A stretch of 37,920 nucleotides of DNA, from assembly GCA_046262635.1 (NCBI GenBank), contig JBHEMK010000039.1, positions 1 to 37,920 on the forward strand, given 5' to 3'. Under the pieces are notes generated by a model, which ran no database searches, was not told the origin of the DNA, and saw nothing but the letters and a program-made list of their open reading frames with translations. Both the position numbers and the translations under genes were made by a program. Origin of the DNA: JBHEMK01 sp046262635 (GTDB lineage: Bacteria; Actinomycetota; Thermoleophilia; Gaiellales; Gaiellaceae). Positions 30,615-37,920 of the stretch are shown here, piece by piece (position 1 is the first letter of the stretch; each line of letters opens with the position of its first letter).

Positions 30615-31598
30615 GTGGCCCCGCGCACGCGCGTCACCCTGGTTGTCGCGACCGTGGCGGCCGCCGCAGCGGCGGCCGCGGTCGGCGTCACGCTGCTGCA
30701 GACCCGCGGCGCAGGCCGGGACGGCGCGCAGACGGGAGTCACGCGGCCGCGGGCGGGCAGGCCGCCGCTGCTGCTCGACCTCGGCGTTCGCGCCGATCCC
30801 GAGGCGGTCGCGTTGCGCCGGGCGAGCGCGCTGTACGACGCCGGTCGGCCTCACGCCGCCGAGCGCGTCTTCTCCCGCTACCGCTCGGTGGACGGGCGGA
30901 TCGGGGCCGCCTTGGCCCGCTGGCCCGACGGCAGCCTCGACGGGCTCGAGAAGCTCGTGGCGGCCCACCCCGGCAACGCGACGGCGGAGCTCCACCTGGG
31001 GCTGGCCGAGCTCTGGGCCGGCCGTACCGCCGACGCCGTGGCGGCTTGGCGGAGGGCCGTGACCGCGCAGCCCGACACGCCGGCCGCCGGCCACGCAAAC
31101 GACCTCCTCCATCCGAACTTTCCCCGCGGGCTTCCTCCCTTCGTGCCGAGCGTGGGCCCCTCGCGCGCGCTCGGGCGCCTCCCGCCAGACCAGGAGCTGG
31201 CGGCGCTCGCACGTGCCGCGCACGCCCCCGACGCGCGCGCGAAACTCCTCTACGGGATCGCCCTGCAGCAGCTCGGCCGACCGCTCTCGGCGGAGCGCGA
31301 GTTCGCCGCCGCCGCCGCGCTCGCCCCCGGGGATCCGGAGGCGCAGGTCGCGGCCGCCGTCGGCCGCTTCACGAAGGATCACCCCGAGCGTGCATTCGGG
31401 CGTCTCGGCCCGCTCATGCGCGCTTTTCCGCACGCAGCGACCGTTCGTTTCCACCTCGGCGTCATGCTCCTGTGGCTCGGCCAGGTACGAAAAGCGACAC
31501 AGGAACTGCAGCGGGCCCGCGCCCTGGCGCCTCGTTCGCCGATCGGAAGGGAAGCGGGACGCTTCCTGATTCGTCTCGGGACCGTTGGGACCAAGTGA
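30615..31598 (+). CDS. membrane-anchored TPR-like protein
   Basis: This 327-residue protein has an N-terminal membrane anchor or uncleaved signal (VTLVVATVAAAAAAAAVGVTLL) and a helical-repeat body. TPR-like units can be read at ALRRASALYDAGRPHAAERV, TAELHLGLAELWAGRTADAV, KLLYGIALQQLGRPLSAERE and VRFHLGVMLLWLGQVRKATQ. The body probably lies outside the membrane and binds protein partners. GTG 30615 is divergent from the cys cluster. No more specific function is visible. Confidence 0.8.
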   Translation: MAPRTRVTLVVATVAAAAAAAAVGVTLLQTRGAGRDGAQTGVTRPRAGRPPLLLDLGVRADPEAVALRRASALYDAGRPHAAERVFSRYRSVDGRIGAALARWPDGSLDGLEKLVAAHPGNATAELHLGLAELWAGRTADAVAAWRRAVTAQPDTPAAGHANDLLHPNFPRGLPPFVPSVGPSRALGRLPPDQELAALARAAHAPDARAKLLYGIALQQLGRPLSAEREFAAAAALAPGDPEAQVAAAVGRFTKDHPERAFGRLGPLMRAFPHAATVRFHLGVMLLWLGQVRKATQELQRARALAPRSPIGREAGRFLIRLGTVGTK

Positions 31599-31687
31599 AC
31601 AAAAGATGAGCCGAACGGCCTATGGCGGTTGTCCGGTGTGCATGGCACAGTTCCGCATCCGCCGAATTCGTTGACGAAGCCACAAGC

Positions 31688-32815
31688 ATGGACCAGAGTG
31701 AGGTGGGGTCTACCGACCGAGGGGAGCACGGATTGAGCGCAGCAGGGGTTGAGGTACGGGGTGCGCAGGGGGTCGCCGACATCCTCGAGACCGAGGAGGC
31801 CAGGGGCCTGATTGAGAGCGCACAGCAGGCCGGATCCGTGACGATGGACGAGATCGCGCTCGCGCTGGACGAACTCGAGGTCGACGCCGCGCAGATCGAC
31901 GAGCTCTACCTCGCCCTCGAGGAGCTCCATATCGAGGTCATCGGCGCCGAGGTCGAGGAGGATGTGCCCGAGGCGCCCGTGCCGCGTGAGGTCTCGACCG
32001 ATGCGCTGCAGCTCTTCCTCAAGGACATCGGCAAGGTCGACCTGCTGACCGCGGCCCAGGAGGTCGAGCTCGCGAAGCGCATCGAGCGGGGTGACCACGG
32101 AGCGAAGCAGGAGATGGTCGAGGCGAACCTCCGCCTGGTCGTCTCGATCGCCAAGAAGTACCGCAACCAGGGCCTCCCGTTCCTCGACCTGATCCAGGAG
32201 GGCACGATCGGGCTCGTCCGCGCCGCGGAGAAGTTCGACTATCGCAAGGGGTTCAAGTTCTCGACCTACGCAACCTGGTGGATCCGGCAGGCGGTCGCCC
32301 GCGCCCTGGCCGACAAGGCCCGCACGATCCGGATGCCGGTGCACGTCGTCGAGAAGCTGAACAAGATCGTTCGCTCGGAGCGCAAGCTGCGTGCCGAGCT
32401 CGGTCGCGAGCCGGTGTCGTTCGAGATCGCCGTGGACCTCGACCTGAGCCTCGAGGAGGTCGAGCAGATCCGCCGGAGCGCACAGACGCCGGTCTCCCTC
32501 GAGAAGCCGGTCGGAGACGAGGAGGAGTCGGAGTTCGGCCACTTCCTCACCGACGAGAACGTTCCGCTACCCGACGAGGCGGCCGACGTGACGATGCGCA
32601 AGGAGACCCTCGTCAAGATCCTCGGGACACTTTCGCACCGGGAGCGCCGCGTCCTCGAGCTGCGCTACGGGCTGGACGGCCAGCACCCGCGGACGCTCGA
32701 CGAGGTCGGTCGCACGTTCAACGTCACGCGTGAGCGGATCCGGCAGATCGAGAACCAGAGCCTGAAGAAGCTGCGCGCCCTCGCAGATTCCCACTCGCTT
32801 CGCGAGGTGGCCTAA
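31688..32815 (+). CDS. rpoD: primary-type RNA polymerase sigma factor (RpoD/SigA)
   Basis: This sigma-70 family factor has 375 residues. Region 1.1-like sequence (DEIALALDELEVDAAQIDEL) precedes region 1.2 (DALQLFLKDIGKVDLLTAAQ). Region 2 reads ANLRLVVSIAKKYRNQGLPF, then FLDLIQEGTIGLVRAAEKFD and FKFSTYATWWIRQAVARAL. Regions 3 and 4 end with HRERRVLELRYGLDG and the HTH NVTRERIRQIENQSLKKLR. No large non-conserved insert is present. Three in-frame starts compete: ATG 31622, ATG 31688 and TTG 31733; the TTG alone has a good GGGGAG (31721-31726) upstream. ATG 31688 is given as a middle choice. Confidence 0.95.
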   Translation: MDQSEVGSTDRGEHGLSAAGVEVRGAQGVADILETEEARGLIESAQQAGSVTMDEIALALDELEVDAAQIDELYLALEELHIEVIGAEVEEDVPEAPVPREVSTDALQLFLKDIGKVDLLTAAQEVELAKRIERGDHGAKQEMVEANLRLVVSIAKKYRNQGLPFLDLIQEGTIGLVRAAEKFDYRKGFKFSTYATWWIRQAVARALADKARTIRMPVHVVEKLNKIVRSERKLRAELGREPVSFEIAVDLDLSLEEVEQIRRSAQTPVSLEKPVGDEEESEFGHFLTDENVPLPDEAADVTMRKETLVKILGTLSHRERRVLELRYGLDGQHPRTLDEVGRTFNVTRERIRQIENQSLKKLRALADSHSLREVA

Positions 32816-32826
32816 CGGCGCGCGCG

Positions 32827-33209
32827 TTGAATCTCCACGGCACGGCTCCGCCCGAGCTGCTCGCCTCTGATGCCGAGCGGGAGCGTGTCACGGATCTGTT
32901 GCGAGCGGCGGCGGCCGAAGGGCGCCTGACGACCGAGGCGGTGCTGCGGGACTTGCCCGGTGGGACGTGCCGGAGCGCCGACGGAGCTGGCGCCGGCTCG
33001 AGCGTCTGGCACTCTGGTTTCTGCCCCCGAACCTCATCTGCATCGCGATCTGGGCGGCGAGCGGGGCCCAGTCCGACTTCTGGCCCAAGTGGGTGCTGCT
33101 CGGGACGGGGATCCGCCTGATCTACGGTGCGCGCGGTGTTCTGGGCGGCCCGGAGCCGCCGCAGCTTCCCGGGCCGCCGGGCGAATCCGGCGCGAGCCGC
33201 AGTAGCTGA
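32827..33209 (+). pseudogene. frameshifted DUF1707/2TM membrane protein gene
   Basis: From TTG 32827 the frame encodes a DUF1707-like start (LLASDAERERVTDLLRAAAA, then EGRLTT), but the usual middle of that domain seems deleted before VLRDLPGG. Coding sense then moves to another frame from about 32964: ERRRSWRRLERLALWFLPPN, then FWPKWVLLGTGIRLIYG, a two-helix membrane domain often joined to DUF1707. One missing base in the G-run at 32962-32964 would explain the break (GGT GGG GAC GTG). A GTG at 32967 could start the second part alone. It may be a pseudogene or a sequencing error. Confidence 0.65.
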
Positions 33210-33519
33210 GAGCGGTCTCATCCGCGCCGGCCTTGAGGCTGGAGCTGCGAACCACCCGCTCCGAGGAGGGGATCCGGACGAACGTTGCACGCGGACGCGG
33301 GAGCCTGTCCTCAGAGCCGCCGCCTCACGGTCGGCGGATTCCCGAGGAGCGGTGGACGGCCATGGCGACTGACTGGTCGCCTTCGCGCTCGGATGAACGA
33401 GACAACCCCGCGCGGCCCGCGGTCTCTTTCGGACCAGGGGAGCACCGCCTCGCACGGGCGGCCAGGAGCGGGCGCGGCTCCGCCGGACTCGGCTCTCGAT
33501 CACGGTAGACTCGCCGCTC
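33210..33519. other. 310-base stretch with no gene seen
   Basis: Neither strand shows a family-like reading frame, tRNA or clear hairpin terminator here. Short open frames exist but are Arg/Ser-rich and typical of chance frames at this GC content. It separates the frameshifted membrane gene from the M20 peptidase and should hold the peptidase promoter, which I cannot locate. Confidence 0.5.
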
Positions 33520-34851
33520 GTGGAGGAGGCCTGGCACATGGAGCTCGCCGAGTTCCTGCGCATTCCGAGCGTCAGCGCCGACCCGGCCCACCGCGATGAC
33601 GTTGTTCGCGCCGGCGAATGGGTCTGCGAGTTCATCCGCCGTGCCGGCGGCTCCGCCGAGCTGACGCGCTTCGGGGAGAGGGAGCTCGCCCTTGGCGAGA
33701 TCGCCGCCTCGGAGGGCGCCGAGGGGAAGCCGACCGTGCTCCTCTACGGGCATTTCGATGTCCAGCCGCCCGCGCCGCTCGACGAGTGGGAGTCCGACCC
33801 GTTCGAGCTGACGGTCCACGACGGATGGGCGTACGCCCGCGGGATCGCCGACGACAAGGGCCAGCTCTGGATGCTGCTCAAGGCCGCGGAGCAGCTCGCA
33901 GCCGACGGGTCGCTTCCCGTCAATCTGCGTTTCGTCTGCGACGGCGAGGAGGAGGTTGGCGGCCAGACGGTCGTCGACTACCTCGCGCTCGACGACCGCG
34001 GTGCCGACGTCTGCGTGATCTTCGACGGCGGGATGCTCCGGCAGGACGTACCGGTCTTCGACCTGGCGACGCGCGGGCTGATCGCCTTCGACGTCAAGGT
34101 GCGCACCGGAGAGCGCGACTTGCACTCGGGGATGTACGGCGGGGCCGCCCTGAACGCGATCCACGCGCTGATGCACGCGCTCTCGGCCGTGCTCGCCGGG
34201 CCGAGCGGCCTCCTGCCGGAGCTCCTGCGCCAGGGGATCGCGGTGCCCACCGCGGAGGAACTCGCAGAATGGGCCGAGCTGCCGTCCGGAAGCGAGGAGC
34301 TACGGAACCAGGGCGCTCGTCCGATGGGTCCGCGCGCGGCCGAGGAGTTCTATACGCGCACCTGGGCCGAGCCCTCGATCGACGTCAACGGGATCCTCGG
34401 CGGCAAGCCGGGCCTGCGCAATACGACACTTTCGGTCTTCGCCGCGGCCGAGTTCACCGTCCGGCTCGCGCCCGGCCAGGACCTGCCGACGATCGGCGCG
34501 GCCGTTGAGAAGCTGCTCCGGGGCCGGGCTCCCGCGGGGACTGACCTCGAGATCAGCTGGGGCGGCGCGCCTCCCGGCCTCGTCCGGCCCGACGCCCCTG
34601 CGGTGCAGCTCGGGCTCGGCGCGTTCGAACGGGCGCTCGGGATCCGGCCGCTGCTCGTGCGTTCCGGCGGCTCGTTGCCGATCGTCCCGGCGCTCGCCGA
34701 CAAGGGGATCCCGACGATCCTGACGGGCTTCGCGCTTCCCGAGTCGAACGTCCACTCGCCGAACGAGAAGCTGCTCGTGCGCTCCTTCGCGCAGGGCGTT
34801 GCGGCCGCCCGCGAGCTCTACCAGGGTTTCGCGGCGCTCGCCGCGGACTAG
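33520..34851 (+). CDS. M20 family metallopeptidase (dipeptidase-like)
   Basis: This 443-residue di-zinc peptidase belongs to the M20 family. It shows LLYGHFDVQPP (His and the Asp two residues on), RGIADDKGQLW (bridging Asp), DGEEEVGG (catalytic and metal Glu), and RDLHSGMYGG in the dimerisation lid. The final metal His is in FALPESNVHSPNEKL. The long form with an inserted lid domain resembles CNDP/DapE-like dipeptidases that degrade small peptides in the cytoplasm. GTG 33520 is the first start and gives a typical N-terminus. Confidence 0.93.
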   Translation: MEEAWHMELAEFLRIPSVSADPAHRDDVVRAGEWVCEFIRRAGGSAELTRFGERELALGEIAASEGAEGKPTVLLYGHFDVQPPAPLDEWESDPFELTVHDGWAYARGIADDKGQLWMLLKAAEQLAADGSLPVNLRFVCDGEEEVGGQTVVDYLALDDRGADVCVIFDGGMLRQDVPVFDLATRGLIAFDVKVRTGERDLHSGMYGGAALNAIHALMHALSAVLAGPSGLLPELLRQGIAVPTAEELAEWAELPSGSEELRNQGARPMGPRAAEEFYTRTWAEPSIDVNGILGGKPGLRNTTLSVFAAAEFTVRLAPGQDLPTIGAAVEKLLRGRAPAGTDLEISWGGAPPGLVRPDAPAVQLGLGAFERALGIRPLLVRSGGSLPIVPALADKGIPTILTGFALPESNVHSPNEKLLVRSFAQGVAAARELYQGFAALAAD

Positions 34852-35100
34852 AAGAGTCCCTGCTTGCGGCCGAGAACTTCCCGGGCGTGGTGGCAGAACC
34901 GCCGCAGGCCTCGGAGGAGAGCAGCTCAGGCTGCGTCGGCTGTGCTCGTGGACCGGGAGCGGCGCGAGGAGGCGCTCGGGCAGGAACGCCAAGATCTCGC
35001 CTGCGCCTCGGCGACTCGACGCGCGCGCGCAGGAGCGCCTAGACCGCGGCCGCCCCGCCGAGCAGGATCTGATCCGCCGCCACCGGCTGCGGCACGCGTC

Positions 35101-35445
35101 CTAGTGCGTGTGCTCGTGCTCGGTCAGCCACGCGTGGCCGAACTTGCGCATCGCATCGATGATCGGCAGAAGCGACCTGCCCTTCGCCGTCAGCTCGTAC
35201 TCAACGCGGGGCGGCCGCTCCGGATAGCTGCTGCGGACGAGGATCCCCTCCTGCTCCAGCGCGCGGAGCCGCTCGGCGAGCGTTCGGGGGCTGATGCCGT
35301 TGCAGGAGTGCTCGAGCTCGGAGAACCGGCGCGCTCCCTCGGACAGGTCGTGGACGAGCAGCGCGGTCCATTTCGCGCCGACGATCGCCGCACAGGCCGC
35401 GACCGCGCACGTGGTCGACTCGTGCACGGGGTTCATTGTTCGCAT
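35101..35445 (-). CDS. HxlR-family winged-helix regulator
   Basis: This 114-residue transcription factor is the last gene of the amidase operon. CAVAACAAIVGAKWTALLVH (the typical WxxLIL segment), RRFSELEHSCNGISPRTLAE and the wing with VRSSYPERPPRVEYELTAKG identify the HxlR family. The ATG at 35445 has GAGGGTGG immediately upstream, overlapping the acetamidase stop; an in-frame ATG at 35436 is an alternative. Family members sense metabolites or redox signals, so regulation of the amide operon is plausible but inferred. Confidence 0.92.
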   Translation of the reverse strand: MRTMNPVHESTTCAVAACAAIVGAKWTALLVHDLSEGARRFSELEHSCNGISPRTLAERLRALEQEGILVRSSYPERPPRVEYELTAKGRSLLPIIDAMRKFGHAWLTEHEHTH

Positions 35446-35453
35446 GACCACCC

Positions 35454-36401
35454 TCAATCGTACCGTGCGCCCGGGCGTGGGCCCGCGAAGGGAAGGGGGC
35501 AGGCGTCGATCTTCGGAATCGAGAAGCGCGCGATCGTCCCGAAGCCGGGCGCAGGGTGGCAGGCCTGGGCGATGCCGGCGTCGCACGCGACCGAGAGGAA
35601 GATGAAAGCGTCCTCGATCGAGAAGCCCCACTCGTCGACGAGCAGCCGGGCCGCCTCCTGCGAGCACAGGCTCAGCGCGTCAACGAACTCGGCGGCAGTC
35701 GCGTGGGCGACCCAGCACTCTGCGAGCTCGGTCACGGGCCAGGTCGCGTGTTTGCCCTTGAGCAGGTCGAACCGGATGTCGACCTCGCCGGCGATCTCGA
35801 CGCCGGTGAAGCAGATCTCGCCGTCACCCATCGAGGCGTGCATGTCCCCCACGGCGAACATCCCCCCGGGCCGGCGAACGGGGAAGAAGATCTTCGCGCC
35901 CCTGCCGTGCAGATGATTGTCGAGGTTGCCGCCGTGCTGCCCGGCGAGCCCCGTCGAGAGCTCGTCGCCTGCGGTGGCAACGCCGACCACGCCGACCATC
36001 GGGCGGGCGGCGAAGCGGATGCTCTCGGTCTGCCTGATCCAGCCGTCCCGGACCTCGAACAGGCGCGTCAGTGGCGCGTGCACCCGATCGATCAGCTGGC
36101 CGAAGCCGGGGATCAGCGTCGCGAACCCCTGCTCGGCCGGACGCACGTCGAGGATCTCGACGATCAGCGAATCGCCGGGTTCGGCGCCCTGCACCGCGAC
36201 GGGGCCGGTCGCGCTGTTCACGCGCGACATGTCGATCTCGGTGACGAGGTCGTCTTCCGTCCGGATCTGACCCGTGAAGCAGTCGTTCGTCTCGAAGGTG
36301 ACCGTCTCGCCGGGGGCGACCTCGAGCACTGGCTCGAGGTCCGGCCCGAACGACCAGATGACGTGGTCGCGAGAGAGCCGGTGTGCCGTCGCGACCGCCA
36401 T
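35454..36401 (-). CDS. acetamidase/formamidase family amidase
   Basis: This 315-residue enzyme is predicted to hydrolyse short amides to ammonia and a carboxylate. Typical stretches are HVIWSFGPDLEPVLEVAPGE, VTFETNDCFTGQI, GDSLIVEILDVRP, NLDNHLHGRGAKIFFPVRRP and FAVGDMHASMGDGEI. The ATG at 36401 overlaps the permease stop by one base (TGATG), so the two are translationally coupled. The upstream permease suggests uptake of the substrate; which amide cannot be told. Confidence 0.93.
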   Translation of the reverse strand: MAVATAHRLSRDHVIWSFGPDLEPVLEVAPGETVTFETNDCFTGQIRTEDDLVTEIDMSRVNSATGPVAVQGAEPGDSLIVEILDVRPAEQGFATLIPGFGQLIDRVHAPLTRLFEVRDGWIRQTESIRFAARPMVGVVGVATAGDELSTGLAGQHGGNLDNHLHGRGAKIFFPVRRPGGMFAVGDMHASMGDGEICFTGVEIAGEVDIRFDLLKGKHATWPVTELAECWVAHATAAEFVDALSLCSQEAARLLVDEWGFSIEDAFIFLSVACDAGIAQACHPAPGFGTIARFSIPKIDACPLPFAGPRPGARYD

Positions 36402-37873
36402 CAGGCGACCGGTTCCGATCCGTAGACGTTCCCCGCCGGACCGGCGAAGTCGTCCTCGACATAGACGCGCTCCATGTCGCGCAGCTTCTCGGGTGCGCGC
36501 TTCCACGCGACGGCGGTCAGCAGGACCCCGGCGACGATCCAGCCGATCCCGATCCAGTTCGCGTACTTAATCGGATAGGTCGGCGGCGTCTTGACGTACT
36601 GGAAGTACAGCGGGAAGAAGAACAGCACCGCGCCGCCGACCGGCAGCACCACGTGGAGCAGGGGGTTCAGCCGGTCGCGGGCCCTCGTCAGGTAGTACCA
36701 GACACAGCCGAGGCAGATCATGATGTAGACGACGACGACGACGATCACCGCCAGGTTGGCGATCAGCGCGAAGCCGATCAGCGGCCCCCACTTCCAGCCG
36801 AGCAGCAGCGACAGGATGAAGGCAAAGGCCGACATCCAGATGATCGCGACGTGGGGTGTCTTGAAGCGGTCGTGCGTCCGGCCGAGCGGCCGCGGTGCGA
36901 GCCCGTTACGCGAGAGCGCGTAGAAGACGCGCGTGGCCGCGTTGACCGCCGCGTTCGAGTTCGCCGCGATCGAGTTGACGATCGCGAGGAAGACGACGAT
37001 CCAGCCTGTCCCCCAGAAGACCTTGCCGAGGTTCCGCCACGGATCGGCCCCCGTCGCCTGCTTGACGAAGCTGTCGAAACCGGCGCCGAAGACCCAGGCG
37101 TAGGAGCAGAGGACGTAGAAGGCGCCGATCGCGAGCGCCGAGCCGACCACGGCGAGCGGGATCGTGCGCCGCGGGTTCCGGGCCTCCTCGCCGAGCGGAG
37201 CCGCGGCCTCGAAGCCGATGAAGGCGAGGATCGCGAAGACCATTCCCTTGAAGACCCCGCTCCAGCTGCCCACCGCGTGGTGCGGGTTGAAGGGCTGAGC
37301 ATTGAGATCGCCGCCGTTCGAGACCAGCATCCAGATCGCGAGAGCGGCGAAGACGAGGATCTCGAAGCCGCCGAGGATCACCCCGGCCGTCGTCGACAGG
37401 CGGATGTCGCGGAAGGTCAGCAGGAAGACGATGACCGTCATCAGCAGCACCCAGATCCACCATTGACCGCTGTAGTGCCAGCCGGCCTCGCTGCTCATCA
37501 CCTCGTGCATCGCCCAGCCGAACTCGAGGTAGAGGAACGGCGCGACGAGGGGCTCGAAAAGGATGAAGAGCCAGGCGACGTAGAAACCGGCCCAGGGTCC
37601 GAGCGACCGGGCGGCATAGGTGTAGAGGCCGCCCGCCGCCGGAAAGAGCTTGGCGAGCTGCCCGATCGCCGTCGCCGCGCAGAGGCAGGCGATGAGCGCC
37701 AGCCCGACCGACAGCGGCAGAGCCTGGCGCGCGTCGGGCACCGAGATGTAGATGGAGTACGCGACCGCGGCCCCCGGCGCCATGTGCGTGATCGACTGGA
37801 ACAGCACCTGCGAAAGCCCGATCGAATGCTCCCGCAGATGGTCGAACTGCCGCGGAGCGGCGCCTGCCTCCAT
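36401..37873 (-). CDS. APC superfamily amino acid/amide permease
   Basis: This 490-residue transporter has about twelve membrane segments. The APC pattern is visible in QSITHMAPGAAVAYSIYI, LAKLFPAAGGLYTYAARSLG, FKGMVFAILAFIGFEAAAPL (the family's conserved helix 6 region) and EEARNPRRTIPLAVV. The ATG at 37873 has a strong AGGAGG (37879-37884) five bases upstream, so it is the true start and probably the first gene of the operon. Coupling to an amidase suggests import of an amide or amino-acid derivative for nitrogen. The last 36 bases of the window hold only its upstream region. Confidence 0.94.
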   Translation of the reverse strand: MEAGAAPRQFDHLREHSIGLSQVLFQSITHMAPGAAVAYSIYISVPDARQALPLSVGLALIACLCAATAIGQLAKLFPAAGGLYTYAARSLGPWAGFYVAWLFILFEPLVAPFLYLEFGWAMHEVMSSEAGWHYSGQWWIWVLLMTVIVFLLTFRDIRLSTTAGVILGGFEILVFAALAIWMLVSNGGDLNAQPFNPHHAVGSWSGVFKGMVFAILAFIGFEAAAPLGEEARNPRRTIPLAVVGSALAIGAFYVLCSYAWVFGAGFDSFVKQATGADPWRNLGKVFWGTGWIVVFLAIVNSIAANSNAAVNAATRVFYALSRNGLAPRPLGRTHDRFKTPHVAIIWMSAFAFILSLLLGWKWGPLIGFALIANLAVIVVVVVYIMICLGCVWYYLTRARDRLNPLLHVVLPVGGAVLFFFPLYFQYVKTPPTYPIKYANWIGIGWIVAGVLLTAVAWKRAPEKLRDMERVYVEDDFAGPAGNVYGSEPVA

Positions 37874-37920
37874 GCTCGCCTCCTGTCGGTCAGATCACCC
37901 TGACGACGGCATCCTGACGC

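Noticed and set aside
34852..35100. Possible gene remnant on the minus strand after the M20 peptidase
   Set aside because: A 25-codon frame ending FCHHAREVLGRKQGLF and an upstream fragment ending ADQILLGGAAAV look protein-like, but they lie in different contexts, have no start and match no family I know.
1..37920. tRNA, rRNA, CRISPR, IS element or prophage
   Set aside because: Gaps between genes are short, and no tRNA T-loop pattern, spaced repeats, transposase, integrase or phage gene was seen on either strand.

Overview
This is a GC-rich, gene-dense chromosomal window from an actinobacterium. Three things point there: an mfd - PpiC lipoprotein - mazG - eno - (pyk) - FtsB/DivIC - DUF501 block resembling the mycobacterial mfd/mazG/eno/DUF501 neighbourhood, a CysO/CysM/JAMM cysteine-synthesis cluster, and a GAAC-N4-GTTC SOS box. 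Several small membrane proteins and the overall gene style suggest a deep-branching class such as Thermoleophilia (Gaiella/Solirubrobacter relatives); this placement is inference. No rRNA, tRNA, CRISPR array, insertion sequence or prophage was seen.

Layout. 1-8864 (+): repair helicase Mfd (5' end outside the window), PpiC lipoprotein, MazG, enolase, pyruvate kinase, FtsB/DivIC-like protein, DUF501 protein and two small conserved proteins. 8903-10949: an HTH-receiver fusion regulator, a PAP2 phosphatase that seems to start at CTG, a four-helix membrane protein (-), a zinc-ribbon protein (+) and a one-helix protein (-). 11009-18695 (+): a multi-GAF PP2C phosphatase, then a tightly overlapping run of GDPD, L,D-transpeptidase, TlpA-like thioredoxin, CcmH, CcdA and a flavoprotein disulfide reductase. 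18666-19290 (-): a DUF309 protein and a Rieske-like protein, both with anomalies. 19387-22199 (+): pseudo-receiver, ferredoxin, lysine/arginine-rich protein, tandem VOC protein and FAD oxidoreductase.

22200-24614 (-): a small protein, a degenerate histidine kinase with its NarL-type regulator, and a radical SAM protein of the spore-photoproduct-lyase-like type under an SOS box. 24613-27355 (+): metallo-beta-lactamase-fold protein, CorC/HlyC-type CBS membrane protein and a cupredoxin, followed by a hairpin and a decayed second cupredoxin. 27822-30568 (-): rhodanese-ThiF E1, CysO sulfur carrier, CysM and JAMM protease, a complete sulfur-carrier cysteine pathway. 30615-34851 (+): TPR protein, primary sigma factor, a frameshifted DUF1707/2TM gene and an M20 peptidase. 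35101-37873 (-): APC permease, acetamidase/formamidase and HxlR regulator, probably an amide-uptake and hydrolysis operon.

Many neighbouring genes are coupled by ATGA, GTGA or TGATG overlaps, so most of the window is read as operons. Marks of decay (two frameshifted genes, one kinase without its N-box Asn, one Rieske protein without a cluster ligand) sit beside intact housekeeping genes.
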